A DNA stretch of 64,000 bases, taken from assembly GCF_007097145.1 (NCBI RefSeq), contig NZ_VJVZ01000005.1:279753-343752 (forward strand), read 5' to 3'. Both the position numbers and the translations under genes were made by a program. The notes beneath the pieces were generated by a model that saw nothing but the letters and a program-made list of their open reading frames with translations, ran no database searches and was not told the origin of the DNA. Of this stretch, positions 6,345 to 14,865 are shown piece after piece (position 1 is the stretch's first letter; each line of letters begins with the position of its first letter). This DNA comes from Flavobacterium zepuense (GTDB lineage Bacteria; Bacteroidota; Bacteroidia; Flavobacteriales; Flavobacteriaceae).

Positions 6345-6956
6345 ATGAAGATTATTTGCATTGGCAGAAATTATGTGGACCATATTGCAGAGTTGCAAAA
6401 CGAAAGGCCAACCGAGCCTGTTATTTTTTTAAAGCCCGATACGGCGCTGCTGCAAAAGCAGTTTCCGTTTGTTATACCGGAGTTTAGCAGCGATGTGCAC
6501 CACGAGATAGAAATTGTGGTAAAAATTAATAAAGTAGGCAAGTACATAGATGCCAAATTTGCACACAAGTATTATGATGAGGTTACCGTGGGTATCGATT
6601 TCACAGCGCGTGACGTTCAGGCAAAGCTGAAGGAAAAAGGCCTTCCTTGGGAAAAAGCCAAGGCGTTTGACGGATCGGCCGTATTGGGTGATTTTGTGCC
6701 TAAAACCGAGTTTGCATCGTTAGATAAGGTAAATTTTGAGCTTACGAATAATGGCACACCAGTACAGGTAGGCAATACAGAGCAGATGCTCTGGAAGATA
6801 GACGAGCTTATTGCAGCGGCATCGCAGTACTTTACACTTAAAACCGGCGATGTTATTTATACAGGCACCCCTCAGGGTGTGGCAAAAGTTAACCCCGGCG
6901 ATGTGCTGGAGGGTTTTTTAGAAGGAAAAAAATTATTTAAGGTACAGGTAAAATAA
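6345..6956 (+). CDS. Fumarylacetoacetate hydrolase family protein
   Basis: A compact 203-residue FAH-fold enzyme. It shows the family signature IGRNYVDHIAEL, the metal-binding HHEIEIVV, and DFTARDVQ, GDFVP, LKTGDVIYTGTPQGV. Close relatives act as acylpyruvate hydrolases or oxaloacetate decarboxylase/tautomerases on small 2-oxo acids with Mg2+; the exact substrate cannot be read from sequence. It starts 18 bases after the exonuclease gene and its stop overlaps the next ATG (TAATG), so the genes are likely cotranscribed. Confidence 0.9.
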   Translation: MKIICIGRNYVDHIAELQNERPTEPVIFLKPDTALLQKQFPFVIPEFSSDVHHEIEIVVKINKVGKYIDAKFAHKYYDEVTVGIDFTARDVQAKLKEKGLPWEKAKAFDGSAVLGDFVPKTEFASLDKVNFELTNNGTPVQVGNTEQMLWKIDELIAAASQYFTLKTGDVIYTGTPQGVAKVNPGDVLEGFLEGKKLFKVQVK

Positions 6957-7300
6957 TGGCTTTAAACTACAATTTATCTAAAGTGTATGCTATATCCGAC
7001 AATGATGTGGATTTTGCAAAGCAAATAGTGGTGCTTTTTACAGAGGAAGTTCCGCCGGAGATATTAAACATCCGCGAAGGGCTTAAAGCTAAAGACCACA
7101 ACAGGGTGTATCATGCTGCACATAAAATTAAGCCTACGCTGGATTTGCTTGGTATGGACCTTGCCTATGATGATGTGCTTACTATAGAGAACTGGAGCAG
7201 GGCAGAGGGCAAAAAGAAAGAAATTAAAGATGTGGTTAAAAGCCTTAGGCATCTTGTAAAGCTTACACTTAAGGAACTTAAAAAAGACTATCAGTTATAA
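6956..7300 (+). CDS. Hpt-domain histidine phosphotransfer protein
   Basis: A 114-residue, mostly helical protein. The motif [16 protein letters not shown] (about residues 50-65) has the phospho-accepting histidine of Hpt domains followed by the usual K and small residues. Hpt proteins relay phosphate between hybrid kinases and response regulators. No kinase or regulator is encoded nearby, so its partners must lie elsewhere. It overlaps the upstream stop by one base and ends two bases before cinA. Confidence 0.85.
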   Translation: MALNYNLSKVYAISDNDVDFAKQIVVLFTEEVPPEILNIREGLKAKDHNRVYHAAHKIKPTLDLLGMDLAYDDVLTIENWSRAEGKKKEIKDVVKSLRHLVKLTLKELKKDYQL

Positions 7301-7302
7301 TT

Positions 7303-8550
7303 ATGAAAGCAGCTATTGTTACTGTAGGCGATGAGATACTTATTGGCCAGATAACCGATACCAACTCCGGGTATATTGCCAAAGCGCTTGATAAGATAGG
7401 TATAGAAGTTTTTGAAATGCTGTCTATAAGTGATGACAGGCTGCACATACTGCACACGCTTGCCTTTTTGCAAAACCGGGTAGATGTTGTAATTATTACC
7501 GGTGGCCTGGGCCCAACTAAAGATGATATTACCAAAACCACTCTTTGCGAGTATTTTGATGACCACCTGGTGGTTAACCCTGTGGTTGAGGCGCATGTAA
7601 TAAACCTTATAGAAAAAGCCCTGCAAAGGCCGGCTTCGCAAATAAATAAAGACCAGGCACTTGTGCCGTCTAAGGCTACCGTACTGCACAATGCTGTGGG
7701 TACAGCCCCGGGTATGTGGCTAAAACGCGCCGATACGGTTTTTGTATCCTTACCGGGAGTGCCTTACGAAATGAAATACCTTGTAGATAATGAGGTTATC
7801 CCAAAACTCATTGCAGAGTACAACAGGCCTTTTATCATCCATAAAACGATAATGACCTACGGGCAGGGTGAAAGCCTCGTAGCAGAGCGCATAGAAGCCT
7901 GGGAGACCGACTTACCTGACTTTATAAGGCTGGCTTACCTGCCAAGTCCCGGTAAAGTGAGGCTAAGGTTAAGCGGCCGCGGTACCGATGAGGCTGTTTT
8001 GCGCAGCAGGATAGAATTTGAGGCGGAAAAATTAAAAAATATTATTGGCGATATAATTGTTGGGTTTGACGAAGGCGAAACCATAGAGGTGGTGCTGGGA
8101 AGGCTGCTTACCAAAAAAGGTAAAACCATTGCTGCGGCAGAGAGTTGCACCGGCGGTAAGATAGCCCAGATGATAACCAGCGTGCCAGGATCATCGGCGT
8201 ATTTTAAGGGCAGTGCGGTAACGTATGCCACCAGTGCCAAGATAAATGTTTTAAAGGTACAAAGCCAGCTTATAGATGTTTACAGTGTAGTAAGCGCTAA
8301 AGTTGCCGAAAGCATGGCTAAAAATGCAAGAGAGCTTTTTAATACCGATTATGCTGTGGCCACCACCGGAAATGCGGGTCCGCACAAGGGCGATTCACCA
8401 GCCGAGGTAGGCACCGTTTTTATAGCTATTGCCACACCAAAGGGTGTGTTTAGCCAAAAGTTTGAGATGGGGCAGCCCCGCGAAAAGGTAATCGACAGGG
8501 CGTCAGGCAAAGCGCTGGAAATAATTTATCAGGAAATTTTAAAAAACTAA
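7303..8550 (+). CDS. cinA: CinA family nicotinamide-nucleotide amidase
   Basis: At 415 residues this is full-length two-domain CinA. The N-terminal MoaB/MogA-like domain has [14 protein letters not shown] and [11 protein letters not shown]; the C-terminal deamidase domain has [15 protein letters not shown] (about residue 277 on) and TTGNAGP. The enzyme hydrolyses NMN to NaMN in pyridine nucleotide salvage, and the N-terminal domain can act as an ADP-ribose pyrophosphatase. It is last in the 5545-8550 gene series. Confidence 0.95.
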   Translation: MKAAIVTVGDEILIGQITDTNSGYIAKALDKIGIEVFEMLSISDDRLHILHTLAFLQNRVDVVIITGGLGPTKDDITKTTLCEYFDDHLVVNPVVEAHVINLIEKALQRPASQINKDQALVPSKATVLHNAVGTAPGMWLKRADTVFVSLPGVPYEMKYLVDNEVIPKLIAEYNRPFIIHKTIMTYGQGESLVAERIEAWETDLPDFIRLAYLPSPGKVRLRLSGRGTDEAVLRSRIEFEAEKLKNIIGDIIVGFDEGETIEVVLGRLLTKKGKTIAAAESCTGGKIAQMITSVPGSSAYFKGSAVTYATSAKINVLKVQSQLIDVYSVVSAKVAESMAKNARELFNTDYAVATTGNAGPHKGDSPAEVGTVFIAIATPKGVFSQKFEMGQPREKVIDRASGKALEIIYQEILKN

Positions 8551-8559
8551 TAAATTGTG

Positions 8560-8591
8560 TTTGCGTAATACTTTTATTTTTTGTTTCTTTG
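8560..8591 (+). promoter_or_regulatory. Promoter of the rpmB operon
   Basis: TTTG (8560-8563), 20 bases, then TTTCTTTG (8584-8591). This is the Bacteroidota -33/-7 arrangement with one mismatch in TAnnTTTG. The predicted start is near 8597, giving a ~33 nt leader. Confidence 0.6.
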
Positions 8592-8629
8592 CACCCTGAT
8601 TTTGAATAACGATATAAAAGCGAGAAATA

Positions 8630-8866
8630 ATGTCAAGAGTTTGTGCCCTTACCGGTAAAAAAGCGATGGTTGGAAATAATGTTTCCCACGCAATGAACAA
8701 AACTAAACGTAAGTTTAGTGTGAACTTAGTGAAGAAGCGTTTTTATCTTCCTGAAGAAGACAGGTGGATCACTCTTAGGGTAGCGGCTTCTACTATCAAG
8801 ACAATTAACAAAAATGGTATAGCTGCTGTTTTAAAACAGGCTAAAGCTAACGGGTTTATTAAATAA
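8630..8866 (+). CDS. rpmB: 50S ribosomal protein L28 (bL28)
   Basis: A basic 78-residue protein starting [21 protein letters not shown], the L28 signature, followed by [15 protein letters not shown]. It is a large-subunit protein. It heads the cluster rpmB-rpmG-DUF4295-ftsY, a conserved order in Flavobacteriia. Only one Cys is present, so it lacks the zinc-binding Cys set. Confidence 0.97.
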   Translation: MSRVCALTGKKAMVGNNVSHAMNKTKRKFSVNLVKKRFYLPEEDRWITLRVAASTIKTINKNGIAAVLKQAKANGFIK

Positions 8867-8892
8867 TCCTTACCAAATAAATATATAGCACA

Positions 8893-9075
8893 ATGGCAAA
8901 GAAAGGTAATAGAATCCAGGTAATTTTAGAGTGTACCGAGCATAAAGCTTCTGGCGTAGCCGGAACTTCAAGGTACATTACTACTAAGAACAAAAAAAAC
9001 ACTCCGGACAGGTTAGAAATTAAGAAATTCAACCCGGTTCTTAAGAGAGTGACTGTACATAAAGAAATTAAATAA
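8893..9075 (+). CDS. rpmG: 50S ribosomal protein L33 (bL33)
   Basis: Sixty residues, [18 protein letters not shown] then [21 protein letters not shown], typical of L33. Only Cys14 of the four zinc-ribbon cysteines is present, so it is the zinc-free form. It lies 26 bases after rpmB and 9 bases before the next small gene. Confidence 0.97.
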   Translation: MAKKGNRIQVILECTEHKASGVAGTSRYITTKNKKNTPDRLEIKKFNPVLKRVTVHKEIK

Positions 9076-9084
9076 TAAAGAGTC

Positions 9085-9237
9085 ATGGCAAAGAAAACCG
9101 TAGCATCGTTACAAACGTCTTCTAAGAGGTTAACTAAAGCAATCAAAATGGTAAAATCGCCTAAAACAGGTGCTTATACTTTTGTTGAAAGCGTTATGAC
9201 TCCGGAAGAAGTGGATACTTTCCTTAAAAAGAAATAA
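9085..9237 (+). CDS. DUF4295 small basic protein, probable ribosomal protein bL38
   Basis: A 50-residue, lysine-rich ORF (MAKKTVASLQTSSKRLTKAI through VESVMTPEEVDTFLKKK) short enough to be missed by length-based gene finding. It matches the DUF4295 family, restricted to Bacteroidota and always beside rpmG. From memory, ribosome structures of Flavobacterium johnsoniae assign such a protein as an extra large-subunit component (bL38); I hold that name loosely. A strong terminator follows at 9255. Confidence 0.9.
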   Translation: MAKKTVASLQTSSKRLTKAIKMVKSPKTGAYTFVESVMTPEEVDTFLKKK

Positions 9238-9254
9238 TTATCCTTACATTATAT

Positions 9255-9291
9255 AAAAAAGCTACTTTCAGATAAAGAAAGTAGCTTTTTT
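9255..9291 (+). terminator. Terminator of the rpmB-rpmG-DUF4295 operon
   Basis: A 15-bp perfect inverted repeat with GCTACTTTC (9261-9269) and GAAAGTAGC (9277-9285), A-run before and T-run after; loop AGATAAA. Confidence 0.9.
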
Positions 9292-9339
9292 ATTTTTTAC
9301 ATTTACCATCGGGAAAAAACAAAGGCTATTTAAATACGT

Positions 9340-10293
9340 ATGAATTTCTTTAAAAAAATATTTTCTTCCGAAAAGAAAGAAACCCTTGATAAGGGGCTTG
9401 AGAAAACCAAAACATCGTTTTTCTCTAAACTATCCAAAGCCGTTGCCGGAAAATCTAAAGTAGATGATGAGGTTCTTGATAACCTTGAAGAAATACTTGT
9501 AGCGTCAGACGTTGGCGTAAACACCACCCTAAAAATAATAGAGCGCATAGAGGCACGCGTGGCTCAGGATAAATATCTGGGTACCGATGAGCTTAATGGT
9601 ATTTTGCGCGAAGAAATTGCAGGGCTGTTATCAGAAACCCACTCTGGCGAAGCTACAGAATTTGAAGTTCCTGCAACTAAAAAACCGTATGTTTTAATGG
9701 TAGTTGGGGTTAATGGTGTGGGTAAAACTACTACCATTGGCAAATTGGCTTACCAGTTTAAAAAAGCGGGGCACAATGTGGTGCTTGGTGCAGCCGATAC
9801 CTTTAGGGCAGCGGCTATAGACCAGCTGCAAATTTGGGCTGACAGGGTAGGTGTGCCTATTGTAAGGCAGCAAATGGGCAGCGACCCTGCGTCGGTAGCA
9901 TTTGATACACTACAAAGTGCCGTGAGCCAAAATGCCGATGTTGTTATTATAGATACCGCAGGCCGCCTTCATAACAAAGTAAATTTAATGAACGAGCTTA
10001 CCAAGGTAAAGCGCGTTATGCAAAAAGTGATAGACGATGCCCCACACGATGTATTATTAGTGTTGGATGGCTCTACCGGCCAGAACGCTTTTGAGCAGGC
10101 CAAGCAGTTTACCGCGGCTACAGAGGTTACCAGCCTTGCCGTTACCAAGCTTGATGGTACTGCAAAGGGTGGCGTGGTAATAGGAATATCAGACCAGTTT
10201 AAAATTCCGGTTAAATATATAGGCGTGGGCGAAGGCATAGAAGACCTGCAGGTATTTAACAAATACGAATTTGTAGACTCCTTTTTTAAATAG
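9340..10293 (+). CDS. ftsY: Signal recognition particle receptor FtsY
   Basis: SRP receptor GTPase, 317 residues, with a short acidic/basic N-terminal A region and full NG domain. Visible: P-loop VGVNGVGKTTTIGKL (about residues 121-135), DTFRAAAIDQL, VIIDTAGRLHNK, TKLDGTAKGG and the terminal VGEGIEDLQVF. It docks SRP-ribosome complexes at the inner membrane. The SRP RNA gene is also in this window at 24294. Start ATG at 9340 gives MNFFKKIF, a typical membrane-binding amphipathic end. Confidence 0.97.
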   Translation: MNFFKKIFSSEKKETLDKGLEKTKTSFFSKLSKAVAGKSKVDDEVLDNLEEILVASDVGVNTTLKIIERIEARVAQDKYLGTDELNGILREEIAGLLSETHSGEATEFEVPATKKPYVLMVVGVNGVGKTTTIGKLAYQFKKAGHNVVLGAADTFRAAAIDQLQIWADRVGVPIVRQQMGSDPASVAFDTLQSAVSQNADVVIIDTAGRLHNKVNLMNELTKVKRVMQKVIDDAPHDVLLVLDGSTGQNAFEQAKQFTAATEVTSLAVTKLDGTAKGGVVIGISDQFKIPVKYIGVGEGIEDLQVFNKYEFVDSFFK

Positions 10294-10335
10294 CATGAAC
10301 CAAAACAAACATAATTATATCCCCAGATCACCAAA

Positions 10336-11583
10336 ATGAGAAAACTTTCCTTACTGTTTTTTTTACTTTTTGCTACTATCCTATACGCACAGGACTCTCA
10401 AAGCGGTTATTATATAACTAATGGCGGACAACGTGTAGAAGGCCAGTTTTTAGAAACCAATTACTTAGATGTTTCTACTCTTAAATTTAAAACCGAATCG
10501 GGTAAAAATTTTGAATCTCTTGATATAGAAAATATTAAGGAATTTGGAGTTGGTGAAGATTATAAAGCTGTAAAACATACCGTGCAAATTGATGCTACTG
10601 ACGCAAGTCAGGGTCAGGTTAGTGCTAATAAGGATGCCACGTGGAAAAAACAAACTATTTTACTTAATGTTTTAGTAGAGGGTGATGCTATTCTATATTC
10701 TTATACAAGTGGTAAAGGTACCAAGTACTTTTATAAGGTAGATGGTAAGCAAATGGAGCCCGAGCAGCTTTTGTACAGAAAATATATGGCCGGTAATTTA
10801 GCCACTGCCGAAAATAATAAATACAGGCAACAATTGTATAACGATCTTAATTGTACCGGTACTAACGATATGAATAAGTTCTTAAAAATAGCTTATTCAA
10901 AGAAAGATCTTGCCCCACTGTTTGAAGAGTATAATAAATGTAAAAAATCGGCTAATAAAGTTTACGACAACAATTCGGGAAAAAGGACTAAAGTTTTTTA
11001 CAGTGTTTTTGCGGGGCTTTATAACGGCAAATTTAACATTGATGGAATAGCTAATAAAGTTGAGGATGATAAATATTTTACAGTTACTGCTGGTGGCGAA
11101 ATTTTAGCTTTATTACCATCAGGAAAAATTGGTTTTTTTCTTAAAGCTGAATATGAAAGTTTAAATTCAGAACTTGTAAGTGTTTACAAAAGCCCTTATG
11201 GTGGAGTTACACAAACCACTACCACATATGTTGCTAAAGGAAGCTTGTTTAATTTTCACCTTGGGCCAAGATATTACTATAACATAAACGACAAAAATAA
11301 AGTATATTTAGATGGTGCGGTGGTATTTACACTACCAACAGCAGATTTAGATCAAAGGGCTCAAGTATCAAATAATACAGACACATATGATTCTGTTAAT
11401 CTTTACAAAGTTGATTTTGGCTCTACTATGTCATTTAATTTTGGTGTTGGTTATACATTAAACAATAAATTTTCTTTAGAGGCAAGGGTTAATACAAGCA
11501 GGGATTTGTTCTCAGGATATGATTATACCCTTAAAACTAAATCAACTTTAATGGGACTTAATTTAAAATATACCATAAACTAA
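10336..11583 (+). CDS. Outer-membrane beta-barrel-like protein, unknown function
   Basis: 415 residues with signal peptide (MRKLSLLFFLLFATILYAQ, cut after YAQ). Residues ~20-140 form a domain built around GYYITNGGQRVEGQF and a SLDIENIKEFGVG segment seen in Bacteroidota envelope proteins. The last ~200 residues alternate hydrophobic and polar residues with strand-like ends (FSLEARVNTSRDL, STLMGLNLKYTI), typical of an 8-10 strand barrel. No enzyme motif. Likely an outer-membrane protein; role unknown. It has the same strand and 6-base spacing to the small membrane gene that follows. Confidence 0.7.
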   Translation: MRKLSLLFFLLFATILYAQDSQSGYYITNGGQRVEGQFLETNYLDVSTLKFKTESGKNFESLDIENIKEFGVGEDYKAVKHTVQIDATDASQGQVSANKDATWKKQTILLNVLVEGDAILYSYTSGKGTKYFYKVDGKQMEPEQLLYRKYMAGNLATAENNKYRQQLYNDLNCTGTNDMNKFLKIAYSKKDLAPLFEEYNKCKKSANKVYDNNSGKRTKVFYSVFAGLYNGKFNIDGIANKVEDDKYFTVTAGGEILALLPSGKIGFFLKAEYESLNSELVSVYKSPYGGVTQTTTTYVAKGSLFNFHLGPRYYYNINDKNKVYLDGAVVFTLPTADLDQRAQVSNNTDTYDSVNLYKVDFGSTMSFNFGVGYTLNNKFSLEARVNTSRDLFSGYDYTLKTKSTLMGLNLKYTIN

Positions 11584-11589
11584 AATAAC

Positions 11590-11907
11590 ATGGAGAAAAG
11601 GGGTAAAGCTATATTTGCTATCCTCATGGTTATCTTTTGTACAATACAAATTATTATCCTTGCAGCAAATTATGCAAAAAGTATTGCAAGCATTGGCACA
11701 AACCCATTAATACCACAGTCTCTTATTATTTATGTAAGGAATTTTACCCTTTTAATGGGCAGTGGTTATTTAACGGTTGCATTATTTAATATTTTTTACC
11801 TCATTAAGAAAAGATATTTTATCCCGGTTTGCAGTATATCTGTAGCCGGGATATTTTTATTGCGTTTTTTTATAGTAGAAATACACCATTGGTTTATGCT
11901 TAATTAA
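11590..11907 (+). CDS. Small membrane protein, unknown
   Basis: 105 residues with three predicted membrane helices (about residues 7-30, 42-68 and 76-98). I recognise no family. It begins 6 bases after the barrel protein gene, so cotranscription is likely. Its 3' end overlaps the convergent serine hydrolase gene by 8 bases. Confidence 0.65.
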   Translation: MEKRGKAIFAILMVIFCTIQIIILAANYAKSIASIGTNPLIPQSLIIYVRNFTLLMGSGYLTVALFNIFYLIKKRYFIPVCSISVAGIFLLRFFIVEIHHWFMLN

Positions 11908-12979
11908 TAACAGCGTTTATCTTTACCCACAAGGCCTCATCAAAGCCTGATAGTGCCCAGTTTTCTTCGTCGGCAGCTTCGCCCATACGAATTACAACCA
12001 TATTTTTTGAGGGTATCACATAAATTTTCTGGTCGTTTTTGCCTAATGCCATAAACATATCTGCCGGTGCAGATGGTACAAGGCTACCGTTAAACTGTAA
12101 CTGTGTTTGCGGCAGGTGGTAGCTACCTTTACCGTTAAGCCACCACAAATAGCCATAACTCTTATTTATATTTTGTGATGTGGTTGTCATTTCGTTAAAA
12201 TAGGTCTCATTTATAATCTGCTCATTATTCCATTTACCTTTGTTAAGTGCCAATAATCCGAAACGAGCCATGCTGCGGGTGGTGCTCCAGTACACGCTTA
12301 AATCGTCTCCGGTACCGGTATTTGTCCATGCACCTGTCATTCCAATTTTGTTTTTAAGGCTTGTGTTAAAGTAGCTTTCCCAGGTTTGCCCAGTAGCCTG
12401 GGCAACAACATCCTGTAATTTTACATAAACATTGTGGTACGCCCAGCGCGTACCGGCATCGGCCACATAGGTTAAGTTTTCGGGCGAAACATCATCTCCG
12501 GCAGCATCATTAAGTCCGCTGGTCATGGTAAGCAAATGGCGGCAGGTAATAAGGTTTTCCTTAGCTGCGGGAGCACTTGTCCACCCCGTTCCTAAATAAT
12601 CCGATACTTTATTGTTGATGTTTAAGAATCCATCCTGCTGTGCAATTCCGGTTACGGTAGCAGTAAGTGTTTTACCTGCACTGGCCCAGTACCAGGGCGT
12701 AGTGGTGCTGTGGCCATTAAAATATTCTTCCATCACAATGCGCCCATTAACCAGTATAATGAATGATTTAGAGTGTTTTTCTTCCAAAAAATTAAGCAGG
12801 TTGGGTACTGCGGCTTCATTCCACTCAAGCGTACTTATATCTTTAGTTTCCCAAACATTGCTGCCGTTGTCAGGAAAATACATTGCTTCTTCAACAGGCG
12901 TATCTACAGGGGTTTCGCTATCCGAACCGCAGGCAGTCAGCATATTTATAAATATAAAGGTCAGGAATAACTTTTTCAT
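11900..12979 (-). CDS. Serine hydrolase, beta-lactamase/class C family, lipoprotein
   Basis: 359 residues with a lipoprotein signal (MKKLFLTFIFINMLTAC, lipobox Cys17, then GSDSE). The S-x-x-K catalytic motif is SAGK (in YWASAGKTLTATV), and YHN in RWAYHNVYVK is the Y-x-N motif. This fold covers class C beta-lactamases, D-Ala-D-Ala peptidases and esterases. Surface-exposed or periplasmic lipoprotein. The substrate cannot be told; a beta-lactamase proper is less likely than a peptidase or esterase because of the lipoprotein anchor and family breadth. Confidence 0.88.
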   Translation of the reverse strand: MKKLFLTFIFINMLTACGSDSETPVDTPVEEAMYFPDNGSNVWETKDISTLEWNEAAVPNLLNFLEEKHSKSFIILVNGRIVMEEYFNGHSTTTPWYWASAGKTLTATVTGIAQQDGFLNINNKVSDYLGTGWTSAPAAKENLITCRHLLTMTSGLNDAAGDDVSPENLTYVADAGTRWAYHNVYVKLQDVVAQATGQTWESYFNTSLKNKIGMTGAWTNTGTGDDLSVYWSTTRSMARFGLLALNKGKWNNEQIINETYFNEMTTTSQNINKSYGYLWWLNGKGSYHLPQTQLQFNGSLVPSAPADMFMALGKNDQKIYVIPSKNMVVIRMGEAADEENWALSGFDEALWVKINAVIN

Positions 12980-13047
12980 TGTTAAAATTTGGAATCTAAA
13001 GTTACAAAATCTTTTGGTAGGCGCTATTTTTTGCGGGCTTTAATAAC

Positions 13048-13055
13048 TAAATTTG
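13048..13055 (+). promoter_or_regulatory. -7 box before the 13075 lipoprotein gene
   Basis: TAAATTTG matches TAnnTTTG, 19 bases before the ATG. A TTG at about 13031 is too close for an ideal -33 box. Confidence 0.4.
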
Positions 13056-13074
13056 TCCTTAGAATATTTTACTT

Positions 13075-13494
13075 ATGAAACATTTTTTGTTAGTGCTCCT
13101 GGCGTCTTTTACACTGCTTTCATGTGGTGGTGGCGTTAGTAGCGATGATATTGCTAAGTTAAACGGTTACTGGGAGATAGCCAGCGTAAACATGCCCGAT
13201 GGTTCTGAAAAAAACTATAAAGTTAATCCTACCATCGACTTTTTTAAGGTGGAAGGCAAGGCGGGTTTCCGCAAAAAGGTAATGCCGCAGTACGACGGCA
13301 GCTATAGGGTAAATGACCTTTCGGAAAAATTTACCATATCCGAAAAAGATGGAAAGACTTTTGTGAATTATGCTACCCAATATGCAAAATGGCAGGAAGA
13401 ATTATTGGAGCTTAATGATGATGAACTGGTGGTTAAAAACCAGCATGGTATAGAATACCACTACAAGAAACCGGTACCTTTTACAGTAAAATAA
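13075..13494 (+). CDS. Lipocalin-like lipoprotein
   Basis: 139 residues with a lipoprotein signal (MKHFLLVLLASFTLLSC, Cys17, then GGGV). The mature part starts LNGYWEIASVNMPDG, the pattern of lipocalin-like domains of Bacteroidota, and continues in alternating strands. Ligand unknown. Its stop overlaps the ATG of the DciA-like gene (TAATG), implying translational coupling although no functional link is evident. Confidence 0.7.
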   Translation: MKHFLLVLLASFTLLSCGGGVSSDDIAKLNGYWEIASVNMPDGSEKNYKVNPTIDFFKVEGKAGFRKKVMPQYDGSYRVNDLSEKFTISEKDGKTFVNYATQYAKWQEELLELNDDELVVKNQHGIEYHYKKPVPFTVK

Positions 13495-13790
13495 TGGCAA
13501 AACGGCTCAATGATAACAACTCTTTAAGCGATGTGCTTAAACATATTATGGAATCTAACAACCTGCAAAAGGGGTTAGATAAGATTGATGTGCGCGAAGC
13601 GTGGAAAAACCTTATGGGTAATGGTGTAAACAATTACACCCGCGAGATCATGCTTAAAAACGGTACGCTGTATGTAGAGCTTACATCGGCCGTTTTAAGG
13701 GAAGAGCTGAGCTATGGCCGCGAAAAGATAGTGAAGATGATTAACGAAGATCTTGGCCGCGAAGTGGTTACTACCGTTGTACTACGATAA
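13494..13790 (+). CDS. DUF721/DciA-like protein
   Basis: 98 residues fitting DUF721: an N-terminal helix with SLSDVLKHIMESNNL, then VREAWKNLMG and the C-terminal KNGTLYVELTSAVLREELSYGREKIVKMINEDLG. DciA proteins load the replicative helicase DnaB in bacteria lacking DnaC/DnaI. In Bacteroidota this short form is the usual DciA candidate, usually near recF; recF is not in this window. Confidence 0.85.
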   Translation: MAKRLNDNNSLSDVLKHIMESNNLQKGLDKIDVREAWKNLMGNGVNNYTREIMLKNGTLYVELTSAVLREELSYGREKIVKMINEDLGREVVTTVVLR

Positions 13791-13792
13791 AC

Positions 13793-13820
13793 AAAAATGC
13801 CGCTATAAAGCGGCATTTTT
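13793..13820. terminator. Bidirectional terminator between dciA-like gene and ndk
   Basis: AAAAATGCCGC (13793-13803) and GCGGCATTTTT (13810-13820) form an 11-bp stem with A-run and T-run, serving both convergent genes. Confidence 0.85.
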
Positions 13821-13844
13821 TATATGATCTTGTTTGTAAGATTC

Positions 13845-14264
13845 TTAGAACTGCTCCCTGCCGGAAAAATGGAAAGCACCTTCTAAAGCTGCATTCTCAT
13901 CGCTGTCAGATCCGTGAACGGCATTTTCGCCTACAGATGTAGCATATTTTTTACGGATAGTGCCTTCGGCAGCATCAGCAGGGTTTGTAGCGCCTATAAG
14001 AGCCCTGAAATCCTCAACAGCGTTGTCTTTTTCAAGTATTGCAGCCACGATAGGGCCACGAGACATAAATTCTACAAGTTCGCCATAAAAAGGCCTTTCG
14101 CTGTGTACTGCATAAAATGCTTTAGCATCAGCTACAGTAAGTTGCGTTAATTTTAAAGATACGATCCTGAAGCCAGCATCGGTAATCATTGCTAAAATCC
14201 CACCGATATGCCCTTTTTCAACTGCATCCGGCTTAATCATGGTAAATGTCCTGTTTGTTGCCAT
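13845..14264 (-). CDS. ndk: Nucleoside-diphosphate kinase
   Basis: 139 residues of standard Ndk: [20 protein letters not shown] at the start, [21 protein letters not shown], and the active-site [12 protein letters not shown] with the phosphohistidine His. It exchanges gamma-phosphates between NTPs and NDPs. Confidence 0.97.
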   Translation of the reverse strand: MATNRTFTMIKPDAVEKGHIGGILAMITDAGFRIVSLKLTQLTVADAKAFYAVHSERPFYGELVEFMSRGPIVAAILEKDNAVEDFRALIGATNPADAAEGTIRKKYATSVGENAVHGSDSDENAALEGAFHFSGREQF

Positions 14265-14310
14265 TGTAATTTTAAATTTTTTGCAAAAGTAGGAGTTTTA
14301 TATTAATTAC

Positions 14311-14607
14311 TTAATATTTCTTTGGTTTTTGTCCCGGATTTTTCGAGGTGTTGAAGACAGCATGTATAATTACATTTTCTTCGTGTATATCATAAATTAT
14401 AATAAATGGAAATTTTTTAAGAACACATTCCCTTAAAGGACGGCGCTTAACCGGAAACAGATAAGGATTTGTAATTATGTATTTCACCGTAGCAGCAAAG
14501 TCTTCGTAGAAACGATTGCCCAAACCGGGCTGCTTTTCATTATACCAATCCATGCTTTCCCAAATATCTATTTTTGCCGATAAAAGTATATCAAGCTTAA
14601 AACCCAT
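14311..14607 (-). CDS. ParE/RelE-superfamily toxin
   Basis: 98 residues from ATG 14607 (an in-frame extension to 14640 would overlap the antitoxin by 44 bases; the shorter start overlaps by 11, as is usual in such pairs). Family features: AKIDIWESMDWYNEKQPGLGNRFYEDF, PYLFPVKRRPLRECVLKKFPFIIIYDI, and an IIHAVFNTSKNP end, typical of plasmid-stabilisation ParE/RelE proteins. The target (gyrase or ribosome) cannot be told. The antitoxin gene lies directly upstream. Confidence 0.88.
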   Translation of the reverse strand: MGFKLDILLSAKIDIWESMDWYNEKQPGLGNRFYEDFAATVKYIITNPYLFPVKRRPLRECVLKKFPFIIIYDIHEENVIIHAVFNTSKNPGQKPKKY

Positions 14608-14830
14608 ATTTCTTTTTGATTTCAGTATCAAACTCTTCAAAGGAAATAGCCGATGACGGATTTTTAAGATACTCTTCCCGTCGTTCCATCACAATGGCAT
14701 ACTGCTCATCTGTCATCAGGGACGAACTACCATTTTCAGCCAGGATTTCGCTTATCCTGTCTAAAATATAGGGGTTATCTACCTTATCTATCTCATTTTT
14801 AAGCCTGTTTTTCTCTTCTGTAATATTCAT
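14597..14830 (-). CDS. Antitoxin partner of ParE/RelE-type toxin
   Basis: 77 residues, charged and helical, with the C-terminal SSAISFEEFDTEIKKKYGF that resembles addiction-module proteins of Bacteroidota. It contains LMTDEQYAIVMERREEYL. No clear DNA-binding domain is seen. It overlaps the toxin gene by 11 bases (TATGGGTTTTAA contains the toxin ATG), indicating coupled translation. Confidence 0.82.
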   Translation of the reverse strand: MNITEEKNRLKNEIDKVDNPYILDRISEILAENGSSSLMTDEQYAIVMERREEYLKNPSSAISFEEFDTEIKKKYGF

Positions 14831-14865
14831 GGCATAACAATTTATTATTGTAAAAATACTAAATT

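Noticed and set aside
11900..12979. True class C beta-lactamase (resistance)
   Set aside because: Lipoprotein anchor and general family resemblance point to a generic serine hydrolase; no resistance context.
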